64,000 nt of DNA. It comes from Paenibacillus sp. Root444D2 (lineage in GTDB: Bacteria > Bacillota > Bacilli > Paenibacillales > NBRC-103111). Numbering within the stretch: position 1 is the first letter of the stretch; each line of letters opens with the position of its first letter. The stretch lies in NCBI RefSeq assembly GCF_001426375.1, contig NZ_LMEO01000050.1, positions 340,100-404,099 on the forward strand, in the 5' to 3' direction. The translations under genes and the position numbers were made by a program. The notes beneath the pieces are model-generated. The model was not told the DNA's origin, ran no database searches, and saw only the letters and a program-made list of their open reading frames with translations. This document shows, piece after piece, positions 23,178 through 32,113 of the stretch.

Positions 23178-24352
23178 TCGTTCCTGATCCCGTCATAAAC
23201 GGCTTCACAAAGATCAACGGTAAACTGGCCTGACATGCCTTCCAAAGCTGTATTGGTAAACGCTACGACACTTAGTCTTTTCTCAGGATCAACGAACCAG
23301 GAATGACCATAGGTCCCCCCCATACGCCAGGTGCCCGGTGATTCCGGAGTGTTTGCGGCGATAGGATCTTTGAGCAGCGTAAATCCTAGGCCAAAGCCTC
23401 GTCCTGGCCAATAGGCCATTGGCAAATCACCGAGTTGGTTGGTCGTCATCTCGCGAACCAGACTCTCCGGCAGCAGGGGCGCTCCGCCCTTACGTAGTGC
23501 TTCCAGCAGCAGCAATAAGTCGCCGGCGCTCCCGACCATGCCGGCTCCGCCGGAGTGATAGGCCGAATCATCAAGTGCCCGGCCAGGGGCAAGCCGAAAG
23601 CCCGCCGTACCTTCAATAAAATCAATGCTATCGGGATCATGCAGAGGCCGTGGCTCTGGATTTGCATTGGCATAGGCCGTCGCTAGTCGCACTGGATCAA
23701 CTGCTGTAAACCCAGTGTCGTCCATGCCAAGCGGCGCTGTCACTAGCGTACGTATGGCTTCGCCAAGCGGTGAATCTGTAACTCTCGCAATCACGGCGCC
23801 GAGAACATCAGTGGCAATTGAATATTTCCACTGGGTGCCTGGCGTGTAGAGGAGCGGAACAGAGGCGATACGACGGAGGTTCTCTTCCAACGTGATACCG
23901 GCCTGATCCATACCATCCGATACCTCGGCTCGATGATAGGGACCATTCTCTTCCTGAAAAAAGCGATAAGTCAGCCCTGCCGTGTGTGTCATCAAATGCC
24001 GAATCGTCAACGCCGCGAACTCACCGCTCTCCAAACGTGGGCGAAACGCTGGAAGCCAACGATCAACGCGGTCGTCAAGTCGTAAGCGGCCTTGCGAAAC
24101 GAGTATCATCGCAGCTGTTGAAACGATAGGTTTAGTTACAGAAGCAAGCCTAAATAAAGCATTTCCCTTCATCATCTGGTTCTTTTCACGGTCTGCAAAA
24201 CCGGCTGCGCGGTTATAAACCAGTCCCCCGTCTATCGCCACTTTAATGACAGCGCCAACCAACCGTTTATCCGCAAGGGTACGATCGATTACTTCATCCA
24301 TGCGTGCTTGTAATCGTTCAGGATTCATTCTGTTTGCATTCAACTTATTCAT
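23174..24352 (-). CDS. Serine hydrolase, class C beta-lactamase-like
   Basis: The 392-residue protein has the penicillin-binding/beta-lactamase fold. The nucleophile motif SxxK is in LASVTKPIVSTAAM (about 70-83), the second motif Tyr is in WKYSIATDVLGAVI, and GGTYGHSWF is at the position of the third (HxG/KTG-like) motif. The second motif is YSI instead of YSN/YAN, and such variants are typical of EstB-like esterases instead of true beta-lactamases. No signal peptide is visible, which points to a cytoplasmic esterase. It is the first gene of a pair with the MFS transporter and is divergent from an Lrp/AsnC regulator. The local GC is higher than in neighbours (GCCGGCT stretches). Confidence 0.85.
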   Translation of the reverse strand: MNKLNANRMNPERLQARMDEVIDRTLADKRLVGAVIKVAIDGGLVYNRAAGFADREKNQMMKGNALFRLASVTKPIVSTAAMILVSQGRLRLDDRVDRWLPAFRPRLESGEFAALTIRHLMTHTAGLTYRFFQEENGPYHRAEVSDGMDQAGITLEENLRRIASVPLLYTPGTQWKYSIATDVLGAVIARVTDSPLGEAIRTLVTAPLGMDDTGFTAVDPVRLATAYANANPEPRPLHDPDSIDFIEGTAGFRLAPGRALDDSAYHSGGAGMVGSAGDLLLLLEALRKGGAPLLPESLVREMTTNQLGDLPMAYWPGRGFGLGFTLLKDPIAANTPESPGTWRMGGTYGHSWFVDPEKRLSVVAFTNTALEGMSGQFTVDLCEAVYDGIRNE

Positions 24353-24523
24353 TGGTTTTCATCCTCTCTGAATAGGAAAGATTTGATCACTTCACTATTG
24401 TTAGTTTATTATAATAATTAAGTGACTTGCATTACATAAGGCATTCAAGTTATGTCTGCCCTTTAACAAATAAAAACGAGTTAGTTTTTAAACAAAACCT
24501 TAAATTTAAAGGAGCCGATTTCA

Positions 24524-24985
24524 ATGGACCATGTTGATAAACAAATCCTTTACCATCTTCAAAACCAAGCGAGAATATCAATGACGGAACTAGGCAAGTG
24601 TGTTGGGTTATCACAACCCGCAGTAACGGAGAGAGTAAGACGTATGGAGGAAAAAGGGATCATCCAAGAGTATCGCACCATGATTTCCCCGGAGAAAATC
24701 GGGAAACAAGCAGCCGCCTACATCCTGTTTCATACGAGGGATTGTCATGCATTCCTTGATTTTTGCCGCTCATCACCCGATGTCGTCGAATGCAACCGCA
24801 TAAGCGGAGAACATAACTACTTATTGAAAGTTATGACTGACTCCACACGGTCTCTCGAAGAGTTCGGCAACCAATGTGATAAGTATGGGACGTATACGAT
24901 TCTTATCGTGATGTCATCACCAATCGAGCCAAAATTACTTATCCCATCGCTTGAAGAGGCAAACTTGCTTGCAGAGGGAACGTAG
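24524..24985 (+). CDS. Lrp/AsnC-family transcriptional regulator
   Basis: The 153-residue protein has the AsnC-type winged helix at the N-terminus (DKQILYHLQNQARISMTELG; VGLSQPAVTERVRRMEEKGI) and a RAM-type ligand domain (VECNRISGEHNYLLKVM; LEEFGNQCDKYGTYTILIVM). Such regulators form octamers that sense amino acids. It is transcribed divergently from the serine hydrolase-MFS pair, sharing a 170-base promoter region rich in A/T, so it likely regulates that pair. AAAGGAGCCGATTTCA precedes the ATG. The last two codons and the stop lie inside a copy of a 20-bp dispersed repeat, so the C-terminus may have been shaped by repeat insertion. Confidence 0.9.
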   Translation: MDHVDKQILYHLQNQARISMTELGKCVGLSQPAVTERVRRMEEKGIIQEYRTMISPEKIGKQAAAYILFHTRDCHAFLDFCRSSPDVVECNRISGEHNYLLKVMTDSTRSLEEFGNQCDKYGTYTILIVMSSPIEPKLLIPSLEEANLLAEGT

Positions 24986-25152
24986 AAGCGTTATTTAGAC
25001 GAAAAACACCCGAAATCATGAGGAAGAGGAACGACGATGCGTTATTTCGTGTTTTTGTGCCTCCGGATCGTTCTTTTTGATCAAATAACGCACCCACGTT
25101 CCCCTTATTCAATTTCATAAGCAGATTTCCTGAAATAACGGATCGACGTTCC
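24977..25152. repeat. Four-copy inverted array of a 20-bp repeat
   Basis: GGAACG-N5-GCGTTATTT occurs at 24977-24996 and 25028-25047; the inverse AAATAACGs-N5-CGTTCC occurs at 25083-25102 and 25133-25152. Start-to-start spacings are 51, 55 and 50 bases. The two direct copies face the two inverted ones, so the transcript could fold into one long cruciform-like hairpin. No coding sequence is present between the repeats. Related GGAACG segments lie at 45018-45080. Confidence 0.75.
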
Positions 25153-25200
25153 GCTTACTAGAGGTCGGGTGAGTTTCTTTTGCAATCGACAAAAACAAAA

Positions 25201-25243
25201 AAAAAAATGAGGAGGCAATAATAACCTTGCACCTCATTTTTTG
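25201..25243 (-). terminator. Bidirectional terminator after metallophosphoesterase gene
   Basis: AAAAAATGAGG pairs with CCTCATTTTTT, with inner CAA/TTG pairing. It has A and T runs on both flanks and separates convergent transcripts. Confidence 0.8.
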
Positions 25244-25268
25244 TACCCCTATTTACTTTCGGGAAGCT

Positions 25269-26471
25269 CTAATCCTCAGAAATAACCTCAAAAGATATTC
25301 GTGCTAGCTCAGTATTCAATGTTTCCCCCAAATATATGATATCGTAAGATCCCGCTGGAAGATTCAAATCAGTGAATATGATCTTCCCATCCGGCTGGCT
25401 TGCTGAATTTGTTTTAATATGCGCTATTGGAGTAATCGGTTGAATCTCACTAGGTATAGTACCTCTTGGGAAAATACCGAATGCATCTTCTCCCAATGAC
25501 CCCGTGTAAGTAACTTCAATCAAATCGCGAGTCCGATAAACGGCCCTGTCTATCTGCATTGTCGGGCTACCAAGCGTCAGATCGGGATCGACTTCAGGGT
25601 CCACCTTTGGAATTAACGAAGGAAGTGATACTGTGAAAGTGGCATCTTCGATCCACGTTTTAGCTTTAAAGTCTCTTCCTTTTACGACCACTTTATGATC
25701 ATAAACCTCTACGAAATATCCCTGGGAGCCTGCCTTCTCCACATTCTCATCCGTCCATAAGTAGGCTGTGGAGGCTGCGTTAAACATCGTTGCATACTTG
25801 GAGTTGTACATCGTATCGGCCGAACCCAGTTCCCAATGGGTATGGCCAGTGAATACAATCGTTTGCGGATGCTTAGCTAGTATTGTCTTAAGTTCCCTAT
25901 CCTGTCGAATACCATGCCACCCGAACTTGTTTTGTGACCCTGAAACTGTATGTTTCAAAGGCTGATGAACGAAAATAAAGGACGGTTTGTGAGCCTCTTC
26001 GTGCTCCGATAGCTTTAGATCTAACCACTCAAGCTGCGTCATTGATAAATACGAAGAGTCTTTTAACCCCTTCTCTGTCCCTAAGAAAATAAAATGATAG
26101 CCGTTCATCCAAAAATCGTAATACTTTTTATCCATACCCGTACTTGTTGTAAAATAAGACATTTGGGTATCAAAGTCCGCCCAACGGACATCATGGTTGC
26201 CGTAAGTAAAATAGATAGGTGGCAGACCCTCTCTATGATCCTTCAAAATTTGAGTCATCGTTTCAAACTCTGTTTGCTTGCCATTGTTAGTCATATCACC
26301 AACATGCATAATTCCTTGACTATCGGGCGAAGTTGCCCTGATATCCTGTAAGACCTGAATGAAATTCAGCGAATATACGCCTTCTATATCATCTTCAACA
26401 TGTGTATCCGTAATGACGATGAATTTGGCATTCGGCTTTTGGTCTTGTTCCTCATTTATATACTCCGCCAT
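25269..26471 (-). CDS. Metallophosphoesterase (calcineurin-like) protein
   Basis: The 400-residue protein has a dinuclear metal phosphoesterase domain. Its motifs are in order: ITDTH (D-x-H, about 20-24), MHVGDMTNNG, TYGNHDVRW, FVHQPL and FTGHTHWE. The last 110 residues form a separate beta-rich domain beginning after a linker PKVDPEVDPDLTLGSP, reminiscent of Ig-like tails. No signal peptide is seen, which is unusual for tailed members and points to a cytoplasmic enzyme unless export is non-classical. The start codon lies inside the end of the hybrid kinase gene (20-base overlap), so the two are co-translated. Candidate substrates are cyclic nucleotides or phosphodiesters; this is only family-based. 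Confidence 0.87.
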   Translation of the reverse strand: MAEYINEEQDQKPNAKFIVITDTHVEDDIEGVYSLNFIQVLQDIRATSPDSQGIMHVGDMTNNGKQTEFETMTQILKDHREGLPPIYFTYGNHDVRWADFDTQMSYFTTSTGMDKKYYDFWMNGYHFIFLGTEKGLKDSSYLSMTQLEWLDLKLSEHEEAHKPSFIFVHQPLKHTVSGSQNKFGWHGIRQDRELKTILAKHPQTIVFTGHTHWELGSADTMYNSKYATMFNAASTAYLWTDENVEKAGSQGYFVEVYDHKVVVKGRDFKAKTWIEDATFTVSLPSLIPKVDPEVDPDLTLGSPTMQIDRAVYRTRDLIEVTYTGSLGEDAFGIFPRGTIPSEIQPITPIAHIKTNSASQPDGKIIFTDLNLPAGSYDIIYLGETLNTELARISFEVISED

Positions 26472-29106
26472 TTATTTCCCGCCTTTGTTTTTGAAACTTT
26501 TCAATCTTATCGAAAATAACCTCGCTTTTGATAGGTTTGCTGATGTAATCATCCATACCTGCTTCAAGACATTTTTCACGATCGCCTTTTAAAGCGTTAG
26601 CTGTCACAGCAATTATGTAAGGGACTTTCTCTGGCGGCATTGTTTCTTTGATCTGTTGAGTAGTTTCCAGACCATTCAGGATAGGCATTTGGATATCCAT
26701 AAAGATGATATCGTATGTTTCGTAAGCAAGAGCTCGAATAGCCTGATTGCCATTTTCGACAATACTTGTGAAATGTCCCATCTTTTCAATCATTTTTTTT
26801 AATACAATCTGATTAATTTGATTATCTTCGGCTATTAAAACTTTCAAAGGTTTTTGAACAAATGCGATTTCTTGTATAGAAGAGTCTATTGGATGCGATA
26901 CCTCTTCTTTAAACCAAACTGTAAATACAAAAGTTGCCCCAGGTTCGTCCGTTTGTTCGAACCAAATATCTCCACCCATCAACCCAACAATTTTTCTGCT
27001 AATGGCTAAGCCTAATCCTGTTCCTTCCGATTGTCGCGTCATGAAACTATCCAATTGATAGAAGGGATCAAACAAATGATTGAGTTTTTCTTTGGGAATA
27101 CCAATCCCCGTGTCTTTTATTGAAAATTTAAGCTGAATCTTTTGATTTTCACGCCCATTATTTTCAACCGTAATGGACACCCCGCCGCTATACGTGAACT
27201 TGATCGCATTGCTAATGAGATTCATTAATACTTGTTTCAAGCGATCATAATCACCAATTAATTTATAAGGCAATTCCGGAATCATAGAAACATGAATATC
27301 CAGCTTTTTTTCATGTGCTTTTGGCATTAGTACAGCGAGCGTATCGTCGATGCAGTCTCTGATATCAAATGGCTGCGCTTGTAATTCAGTCTTGCCTGCT
27401 TCAATTTTGGAAAAATCCAAAATATCATTAATAATCTTAATAAGCGTGCTCCCGCTTTTATTAATGATTTCTACATATTCTTTTTGCTCGTCATCCAAGT
27501 CTGTCGTAGATAATAGCAAGTCAGTCATGCCAATCACCCCATTCATAGGGGTTCGGATTTCATGGCTCATCATGGCTAAAAATTCACTTTTTGCTTTATT
27601 TGTATTTTCAGCTGCTTCCTTAGCAATAAGCAATTGTTTCTGTTCAGTCATATCTTTCGCAATAATATAGAACCCGACGTTTTCCTTATTAATGATGATA
27701 GGCGCAATCGTTGTTAATACTTCAACATTATGTCCATCTTTATGTCTGATTTTATTAATATTTCTTTCGGTTGTAACGTCTTCCATGGAATAGGAGATTA
27801 ACCTCCGGAGATTTCGTTCACCAATAAGTTTGGAAATACGCTCACCTCTCATCTCCATAACCCTGTATCCAGTCAGTCGTTCTGCCATTTCATTGGTGTT
27901 AATGATCCTGCCTTTAACATCCAGGGAAATAATAGCATCGTGGTTGTATTTTTTCAGAGACGTATAGCGTTCTACGGACTCTTGCAGCTTCAACTCTACT
28001 TTTTTGCGTTCCGTAATGTCCTGTGTAGTTCCATTCATTTTGACAGGCTTTCCATTTTCGTCGAATGTTACTGAAACGCGAATTTGCATATACTTAATAG
28101 TTCCATCAAGCTGCAGATTGCGAAATTCCGAGCTAATCGTTGTACCCTGCATGGCTTGATCAATGAATTCATTAAATCGTTGTCGATCTTCTGGATGAAT
28201 TATAAATGCAAGATCCGTAGGGTCGGATGGTAAATTATTTTTTAACAAGTTATAAATTTGGTAAAATTCTTCAGAGAATGTGATCTTATCATCGAGAATA
28301 TCCAATTCCCAACTGCCAAGCATGGCAATATGCTGGGCCTCCGCAAGATTATCCTGGTATTTCTTTCGCTCTGTAATATCCCGCCCTATCCCTAATACCT
28401 TCTGTAGATTTCCTTGATCATTTCTAATGAGTTTAATCGCAGTCTCAAACCAAATATACGTACCATTCTTGTGGCGTGAACGATAGGTAACTACCTCATT
28501 ATCCGAAAAAGGTTCAGATCTTATTTTTTCTAAATCTTCAGGATGATTTAATTCAGAACTATTTTTTCCGATCAATTCTTCTGGCTCATAACCCAATAAA
28601 TCACTCACGGAGGGAGATAAATACTCGATTTTACCATCTGGATTCACTAAAGTAATAATATCCTGAGCATTTTTTGAGATAAGTTCATACAATTCTTCAA
28701 TCTTTAAAAGTTTTTGTTCCGTGGCTATTTTATATGAAATATCGATGATATGAACAATAAAGTATAGGGGTGTTCCTTGTTTTTCGTCACGAACCAAAGA
28801 TAATCTTACAGACGCCCAAATAAGGTTCCCGTTTTTCTGAATACAACGCTTTTCTAACTCATAGAATTGTGAATTTCCATTCAATACCTCTTCGATTAGT
28901 GCATTAATTTTATTCAAATCATTAGGATGGGTTATTTCCTTAAGCGTAAGTCCAATTGCTTCTTGCTCCGTATAACCGAGGGTTGAATAGAAGGAGGAAT
29001 TGACCCTCCTAATCGTTCCATCCATGGACACCAACGCTATAGCATTTGGAGCAAAGGTATATACTTGTTGATAAACAGAGTCGTGGTCGAAGTCTACCTT
29101 AGGCAT
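26452..29106 (-). CDS. Hybrid sensor histidine kinase with four PAS domains
   Basis: This 884-residue protein has no membrane segment and senses something in the cytoplasm. Four PAS modules follow one another (about 10-130, 140-250, 255-370 and 380-490), each ending in a PAC-like motif such as GIGRDITERKK or GTTQDITERKK. Then come HisKA (phospho-His in FLAMMSHEIRTPMNGV, about 517), the HATPase (NLISNAIKF, DTGIGIPKE, GTGLGLAISRK) and a receiver (VLIAEDNQIN; phospho-Asp in IIFMDIQMP). There is no output domain, so signalling must pass to another protein. I prefer the ATG at 29106, which has GGAGG seven bases upstream, over a TTG at 29127. It is flanked by a 66-residue protein and a metallophosphoesterase in one unit. 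Confidence 0.92.
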   Translation of the reverse strand: MPKVDFDHDSVYQQVYTFAPNAIALVSMDGTIRRVNSSFYSTLGYTEQEAIGLTLKEITHPNDLNKINALIEEVLNGNSQFYELEKRCIQKNGNLIWASVRLSLVRDEKQGTPLYFIVHIIDISYKIATEQKLLKIEELYELISKNAQDIITLVNPDGKIEYLSPSVSDLLGYEPEELIGKNSSELNHPEDLEKIRSEPFSDNEVVTYRSRHKNGTYIWFETAIKLIRNDQGNLQKVLGIGRDITERKKYQDNLAEAQHIAMLGSWELDILDDKITFSEEFYQIYNLLKNNLPSDPTDLAFIIHPEDRQRFNEFIDQAMQGTTISSEFRNLQLDGTIKYMQIRVSVTFDENGKPVKMNGTTQDITERKKVELKLQESVERYTSLKKYNHDAIISLDVKGRIINTNEMAERLTGYRVMEMRGERISKLIGERNLRRLISYSMEDVTTERNINKIRHKDGHNVEVLTTIAPIIINKENVGFYIIAKDMTEQKQLLIAKEAAENTNKAKSEFLAMMSHEIRTPMNGVIGMTDLLLSTTDLDDEQKEYVEIINKSGSTLIKIINDILDFSKIEAGKTELQAQPFDIRDCIDDTLAVLMPKAHEKKLDIHVSMIPELPYKLIGDYDRLKQVLMNLISNAIKFTYSGGVSITVENNGRENQKIQLKFSIKDTGIGIPKEKLNHLFDPFYQLDSFMTRQSEGTGLGLAISRKIVGLMGGDIWFEQTDEPGATFVFTVWFKEEVSHPIDSSIQEIAFVQKPLKVLIAEDNQINQIVLKKMIEKMGHFTSIVENGNQAIRALAYETYDIIFMDIQMPILNGLETTQQIKETMPPEKVPYIIAVTANALKGDREKCLEAGMDDYISKPIKSEVIFDKIEKFQKQRREINGGVYK

Positions 29107-29123
29107 TTGAAATCCTCCAGTCG

Positions 29124-29324
29124 TCAATGTACCTTTCTTAGAAATTCACAATTTGCCTTCACGAATTGTTCGCCAGTCGTGCTTACAACTAATTCGTCAT
29201 CATGTGATTGAATGATAACATTTTCACCTATTTGTTCACCGTGTAAAAAGATCGAGATGGGCTGTCGAAATACCCTCATCCTCTCAAAGTCTGAAGGTTC
29301 TGACAGTTTTCGTTGTTTTGGCAT
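29124..29324 (-). CDS. Small protein of unknown function upstream of hybrid kinase
   Basis: This 66-residue protein (starts MPKQRKLSEPSDFERMRVFR) has a basic N-terminus, a beta-like core (ISIFLHGEQIGENVIIQSH, then ELVVSTTGEQFVK) and ends CEFLRKVH. I do not recognise a family. AAAAGGAGATCAAC gives an excellent ribosome site before the ATG, and the stop lies 17 bases before the kinase start. The arrangement supports a real gene co-transcribed with the kinase and phosphoesterase, possibly a regulator or partner. Confidence 0.65.
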   Translation of the reverse strand: MPKQRKLSEPSDFERMRVFRQPISIFLHGEQIGENVIIQSHDDELVVSTTGEQFVKANCEFLRKVH

Positions 29325-29409
29325 GTTGATCTCCTTTTAAGATATATGTTCTTACATTATTGCATAAATAAGGATCAAAATCAGGGTCCTATGAAAAGGA
29401 CCTTCTCCA

Positions 29410-30483
29410 TTAAAACGTAGCCCACGATTGCTTGGTCGTTTGGACGGTTTCACCCGATTTAACCGCTTGAGTGATCATCATACCCAGGTAGTGATCTTGT
29501 GCCGCTTCCGCAAGGCTATAAAAGCTGGGTCCCCCCTGCACGTATTCACTCATCTTTTGCAGACAAGTAGCAATCGCTATTTCGTCGTCCGGCAGACGGC
29601 CTGGCTGGAAGGGATTTCGATAAACCCATTTATCGCCTGCCAAAATGCCCTTGTGATAATACCCTTCAAGGTTGCCATTCTCCCCGGCATTCAGCCGTCT
29701 TAGCTCCAGTTGTATGGGAGTGCGAAAATCTTGCAAATAGGCAATCCTCGTATTATTTATTTCCCCTTTATTCCCTCGTACAAGTACTCGCTCTGAACGA
29801 ATCCATGAGAAATACTGATCACCGGTAAAATCAAACATACCTAACTTGTCCCCGAACTCAAGATGTGCGATCACTTGATTAGAGCTCGACGTCTTCTCAC
29901 TAGTTGGATCACCCTCTCGGTTAGGTCCGCTAATAATCGGAGAAGAGAATCCGAAACCTCGAATCATTGCATCTTCAAATCGTATGCCTAGGAGACTGCG
30001 CATGATGCTGATCCCATGGTAGCCATGGGCAACAGAGACTTGTGCTTGGCTAACAGAGCCCAGCAAGCCGGATTGTACGACAGCAATTCGTGCTGCATGC
30101 AGCGGCTGGAAGGCATATTGTTCCGCCACCTGTACCTTGGCGTCCGGTCCAATGTCTTGATAGAGCTGATTCAATTGCTCCAGATCGGCCGCAGGCGGTG
30201 TTTCGGACAGAACGGGAATTCCTTCACATACGAGTTGTTTAACCAATTCCGGAGTCTGTGAAACAGGAACCGAAAGGACAACAAACGAAGGTGTTGTTTG
30301 CTTCAATAAATCCTCGGTTGAGCGGAACGTCCGCACTCCCCATTGTTCCTCGAACGCACGCCCTTTCGCTTCGTTACGTACCACAACACCGCTAACTTTA
30401 AAACGATCTGGAAGGGCTCGCACGATACGCATAAAAAACTCTGCACGCCAGCCGCTTCCAACTATACCGAATGTGATCGCCAC
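29410..30483 (-). CDS. Gfo/Idh/MocA-family oxidoreductase
   Basis: The 357-residue protein has the N-terminal Rossmann fold of this NAD(P)-dependent dehydrogenase family: FGIVGSGWRAEFFMR (GxGxxG-like, 5-19) and VVLSVPVSQTPELVKQLV. The usual EKP motif before the C-terminal domain is SETPP here (Lys replaced by Thr), which is unusual because that Lys takes part in catalysis in many members. The C-terminal alpha/beta domain includes VAEQYAFQPLHAARI and VAHGYHGIS. Members oxidise sugars or inositols; the substrate is unknown. The start is a GTG at 30483 preceded by AGGAGGAATTA. A TGAAA-CA-TTTCA palindrome lies 22 bases upstream. Confidence 0.85.
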   Translation of the reverse strand: MAITFGIVGSGWRAEFFMRIVRALPDRFKVSGVVVRNEAKGRAFEEQWGVRTFRSTEDLLKQTTPSFVVLSVPVSQTPELVKQLVCEGIPVLSETPPAADLEQLNQLYQDIGPDAKVQVAEQYAFQPLHAARIAVVQSGLLGSVSQAQVSVAHGYHGISIMRSLLGIRFEDAMIRGFGFSSPIISGPNREGDPTSEKTSSSNQVIAHLEFGDKLGMFDFTGDQYFSWIRSERVLVRGNKGEINNTRIAYLQDFRTPIQLELRRLNAGENGNLEGYYHKGILAGDKWVYRNPFQPGRLPDDEIAIATCLQKMSEYVQGGPSFYSLAEAAQDHYLGMMITQAVKSGETVQTTKQSWATF

Positions 30484-30504
30484 ACTAATTCCTCCTCATT
30501 TAAA

Positions 30505-30516
30505 TGAAACATTTCA
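30505..30516. promoter_or_regulatory. Candidate operator upstream of the Gfo/Idh/MocA gene
   Basis: TGAAACATTTCA has 5-bp inverted arms (TGAAA/TTTCA) around CA. It resembles a minimal catabolite-response or LacI-type site and sits just before the ribosome site. Confidence 0.3.
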
Positions 30517-30610
30517 CTACTATTGTATGACACAAATACTGGTAAAGGGATGTAATTATATATGCTGTCTTGTTATTTACACGACTTTCTGCAGTGTCTT
30601 GAAATATAAA

Positions 30611-30638
30611 GAATAGACTGCCGAAAGATTCGGCAGTC
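30611..30638 (-). terminator. Terminator of the tcyABC operon
   Basis: The minus strand has GACTGCCGA pairing with TTCGGCAGTC across a short loop, followed by TATTCTTTATATTT. It lies 32 bases after the tcyC stop. Confidence 0.8.
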
Positions 30639-30670
30639 CTAGTATCGTAGCCTTATGGCAAACAGCTATA

Positions 30671-31423
30671 TTAGTTGTTTGCCCCGCTAAGTCTAGATAA
30701 AAACAATCTTGTTCTATCGTGGTTAGGATGATTAAACAAAGAATCGGGAGCACCCTGCTCAACAATACTGCCATCGTTCATAAAGACAACAGTATCCGCT
30801 ACTTCCTTAGCGAATTGCATTTCATGCGTAACAATTATCATAGTCATACCTTCCACGGCCAAGTCCTTCATGACTTTAAGCACTTCCCCCACAAGCTCAG
30901 GGTCTAAGGCAGAAGTTGGCTCATCAAATAAGAGTACTTCAGGATCTACGGCCAATGCTCGGGCTATACCAACCCGCTGCTGTTGTCCTCCGGACAGCTG
31001 ATGGGGATAAGAGCTAGCCTTGTCCGCTAAACCGACCTTCCTAAGCAGTTCGACTGCTTTACTTTTAGCCTCTTGCCTGCTTCTTTTCTTCACAATGACC
31101 TGAGCTGCCGTAACATTCTGTAATACCGTTAAATGAGGAAATAAATGATAGGACTGAAAAACCATCCCTGTCTTTTTCCTTAAAGCGAGGATCTCACTCT
31201 GTTTTGGCTTAACTATTTCAGTAAAAGTAAGATGAGCGTTCCCTACCTCAATCGTGCCTTTATCAGGAATTTCTAGAGCGTTAATGGAACGAAGCAAGGT
31301 AGATTTCCCGGAGCCGGAGGGACCGATGACAACCATCACTTTGCCTCTCTCTAAGGTAATATTGATACCCTTTAACACCTGCTGAGAACCGAAGGTTTTG
31401 AATAGATTGTTGATTGTAATCAT
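30671..31423 (-). CDS. tcyC: Cystine ABC transporter, ATP-binding subunit
   Basis: The 250-residue ATPase of the polar-amino-acid importer family has Walker A GPSGSGKST (32-40), the Q-loop MVFQSYHLFPHLTV, the signature LSGGQQQR, Walker B VLLFDEPTSALDPE and switch VTHEM. The ATG at 31423 is chosen because the frame further upstream overlaps the permease gene and has no family similarity. It follows the permease gene by 10 bases. The assignment to cystine rests on the strong resemblance of the binding protein (32114-32971) to B. subtilis TcyA and on the three-gene order. Confidence 0.9.
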   Translation of the reverse strand: MITINNLFKTFGSQQVLKGINITLERGKVMVVIGPSGSGKSTLLRSINALEIPDKGTIEVGNAHLTFTEIVKPKQSEILALRKKTGMVFQSYHLFPHLTVLQNVTAAQVIVKKRSRQEAKSKAVELLRKVGLADKASSYPHQLSGGQQQRVGIARALAVDPEVLLFDEPTSALDPELVGEVLKVMKDLAVEGMTMIIVTHEMQFAKEVADTVVFMNDGSIVEQGAPDSLFNHPNHDRTRLFLSRLSGANN

Positions 31424-31433
31424 ACATCCACCA

Positions 31434-32102
31434 CTATCTAGCCGTATGAAGGTCAAACTTTTTCTCCAAACGACCTTGAATATTTGAAAGAATTGTACTA
31501 AGCACCAGATAAATGAGTGCAGCTTCACAATAAAGCAATAAGGGTTCATAAACGGTAGCCGTAATTTGCTGAGCTTTTTGAAACATTTCCGTCACCGTGA
31601 CAGTAGCTGCGAGTGAGGTGTCTTTCACCAAGCTTATGAACGAGTTAAAAAGTGATGGAATCGAAATACGAATTGCTTGGGGCAATATGATGTTCCGCAG
31701 TGCTTGAAGCTTTGTCATTCCGAGCGAATAAGATGCTTCCCATTGTCCTTTTGGCGTTGAGAGCAGAGCTCCACGAATAATCTCAGATCCATAGGCGCCA
31801 ACACTTAAGGTAAATCCTATAACAGCTGATGGGAAAGCATCCAATGTAATCCCGATGCTTGGCAGTCCATAAAAAATAATAAACAACTGCACCAGCAAAG
31901 GAGTCCCCCGAATAATCCACACGTAAAAACGTGCTGCCTGAACAAGAGGTTTAATATCAGAAATTCGAATTAATGCGGTTACCAAGGCAAGACAAAGCCC
32001 TAGTGTAAATGAAATTAAAGTCAAAGGTACTGTAAAAGCAACCCCTGCCTTAAGCAGGGGAAGGAATGAGTCTATGAAGATTTGCCATTTTCTATCGTCC
32101 AT
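31434..32102 (-). CDS. tcyB: Cystine ABC transporter, permease subunit
   Basis: The 222-residue membrane protein of the HisM/TcyB type has five hydrophobic segments, beginning LLKAGVAFTVPLTLISFTLGLCLAL after residue 15. A permease loop (EASYSLGMTKLQALRNIILPQA) contacts the ATPase. It works as a homodimer in this family. The ATG lies 11 bases after the stop of the binding-protein gene. Expression is with tcyA and tcyC. Confidence 0.9.
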   Translation of the reverse strand: MDDRKWQIFIDSFLPLLKAGVAFTVPLTLISFTLGLCLALVTALIRISDIKPLVQAARFYVWIIRGTPLLVQLFIIFYGLPSIGITLDAFPSAVIGFTLSVGAYGSEIIRGALLSTPKGQWEASYSLGMTKLQALRNIILPQAIRISIPSLFNSFISLVKDTSLAATVTVTEMFQKAQQITATVYEPLLLYCEAALIYLVLSTILSNIQGRLEKKFDLHTAR

Positions 32103-32113
32103 GTTAGATAACC

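Noticed and set aside
24977..25152. CRISPR array
   Set aside because: The units are regularly spaced, but two are inverted and only four copies exist, without cas genes. It is a palindromic dispersed repeat.
30577..30774. 65-codon minus frame over the tcyC end
   Set aside because: It overlaps the terminator and the tcyC 3' end in another frame, with no ribosome site.
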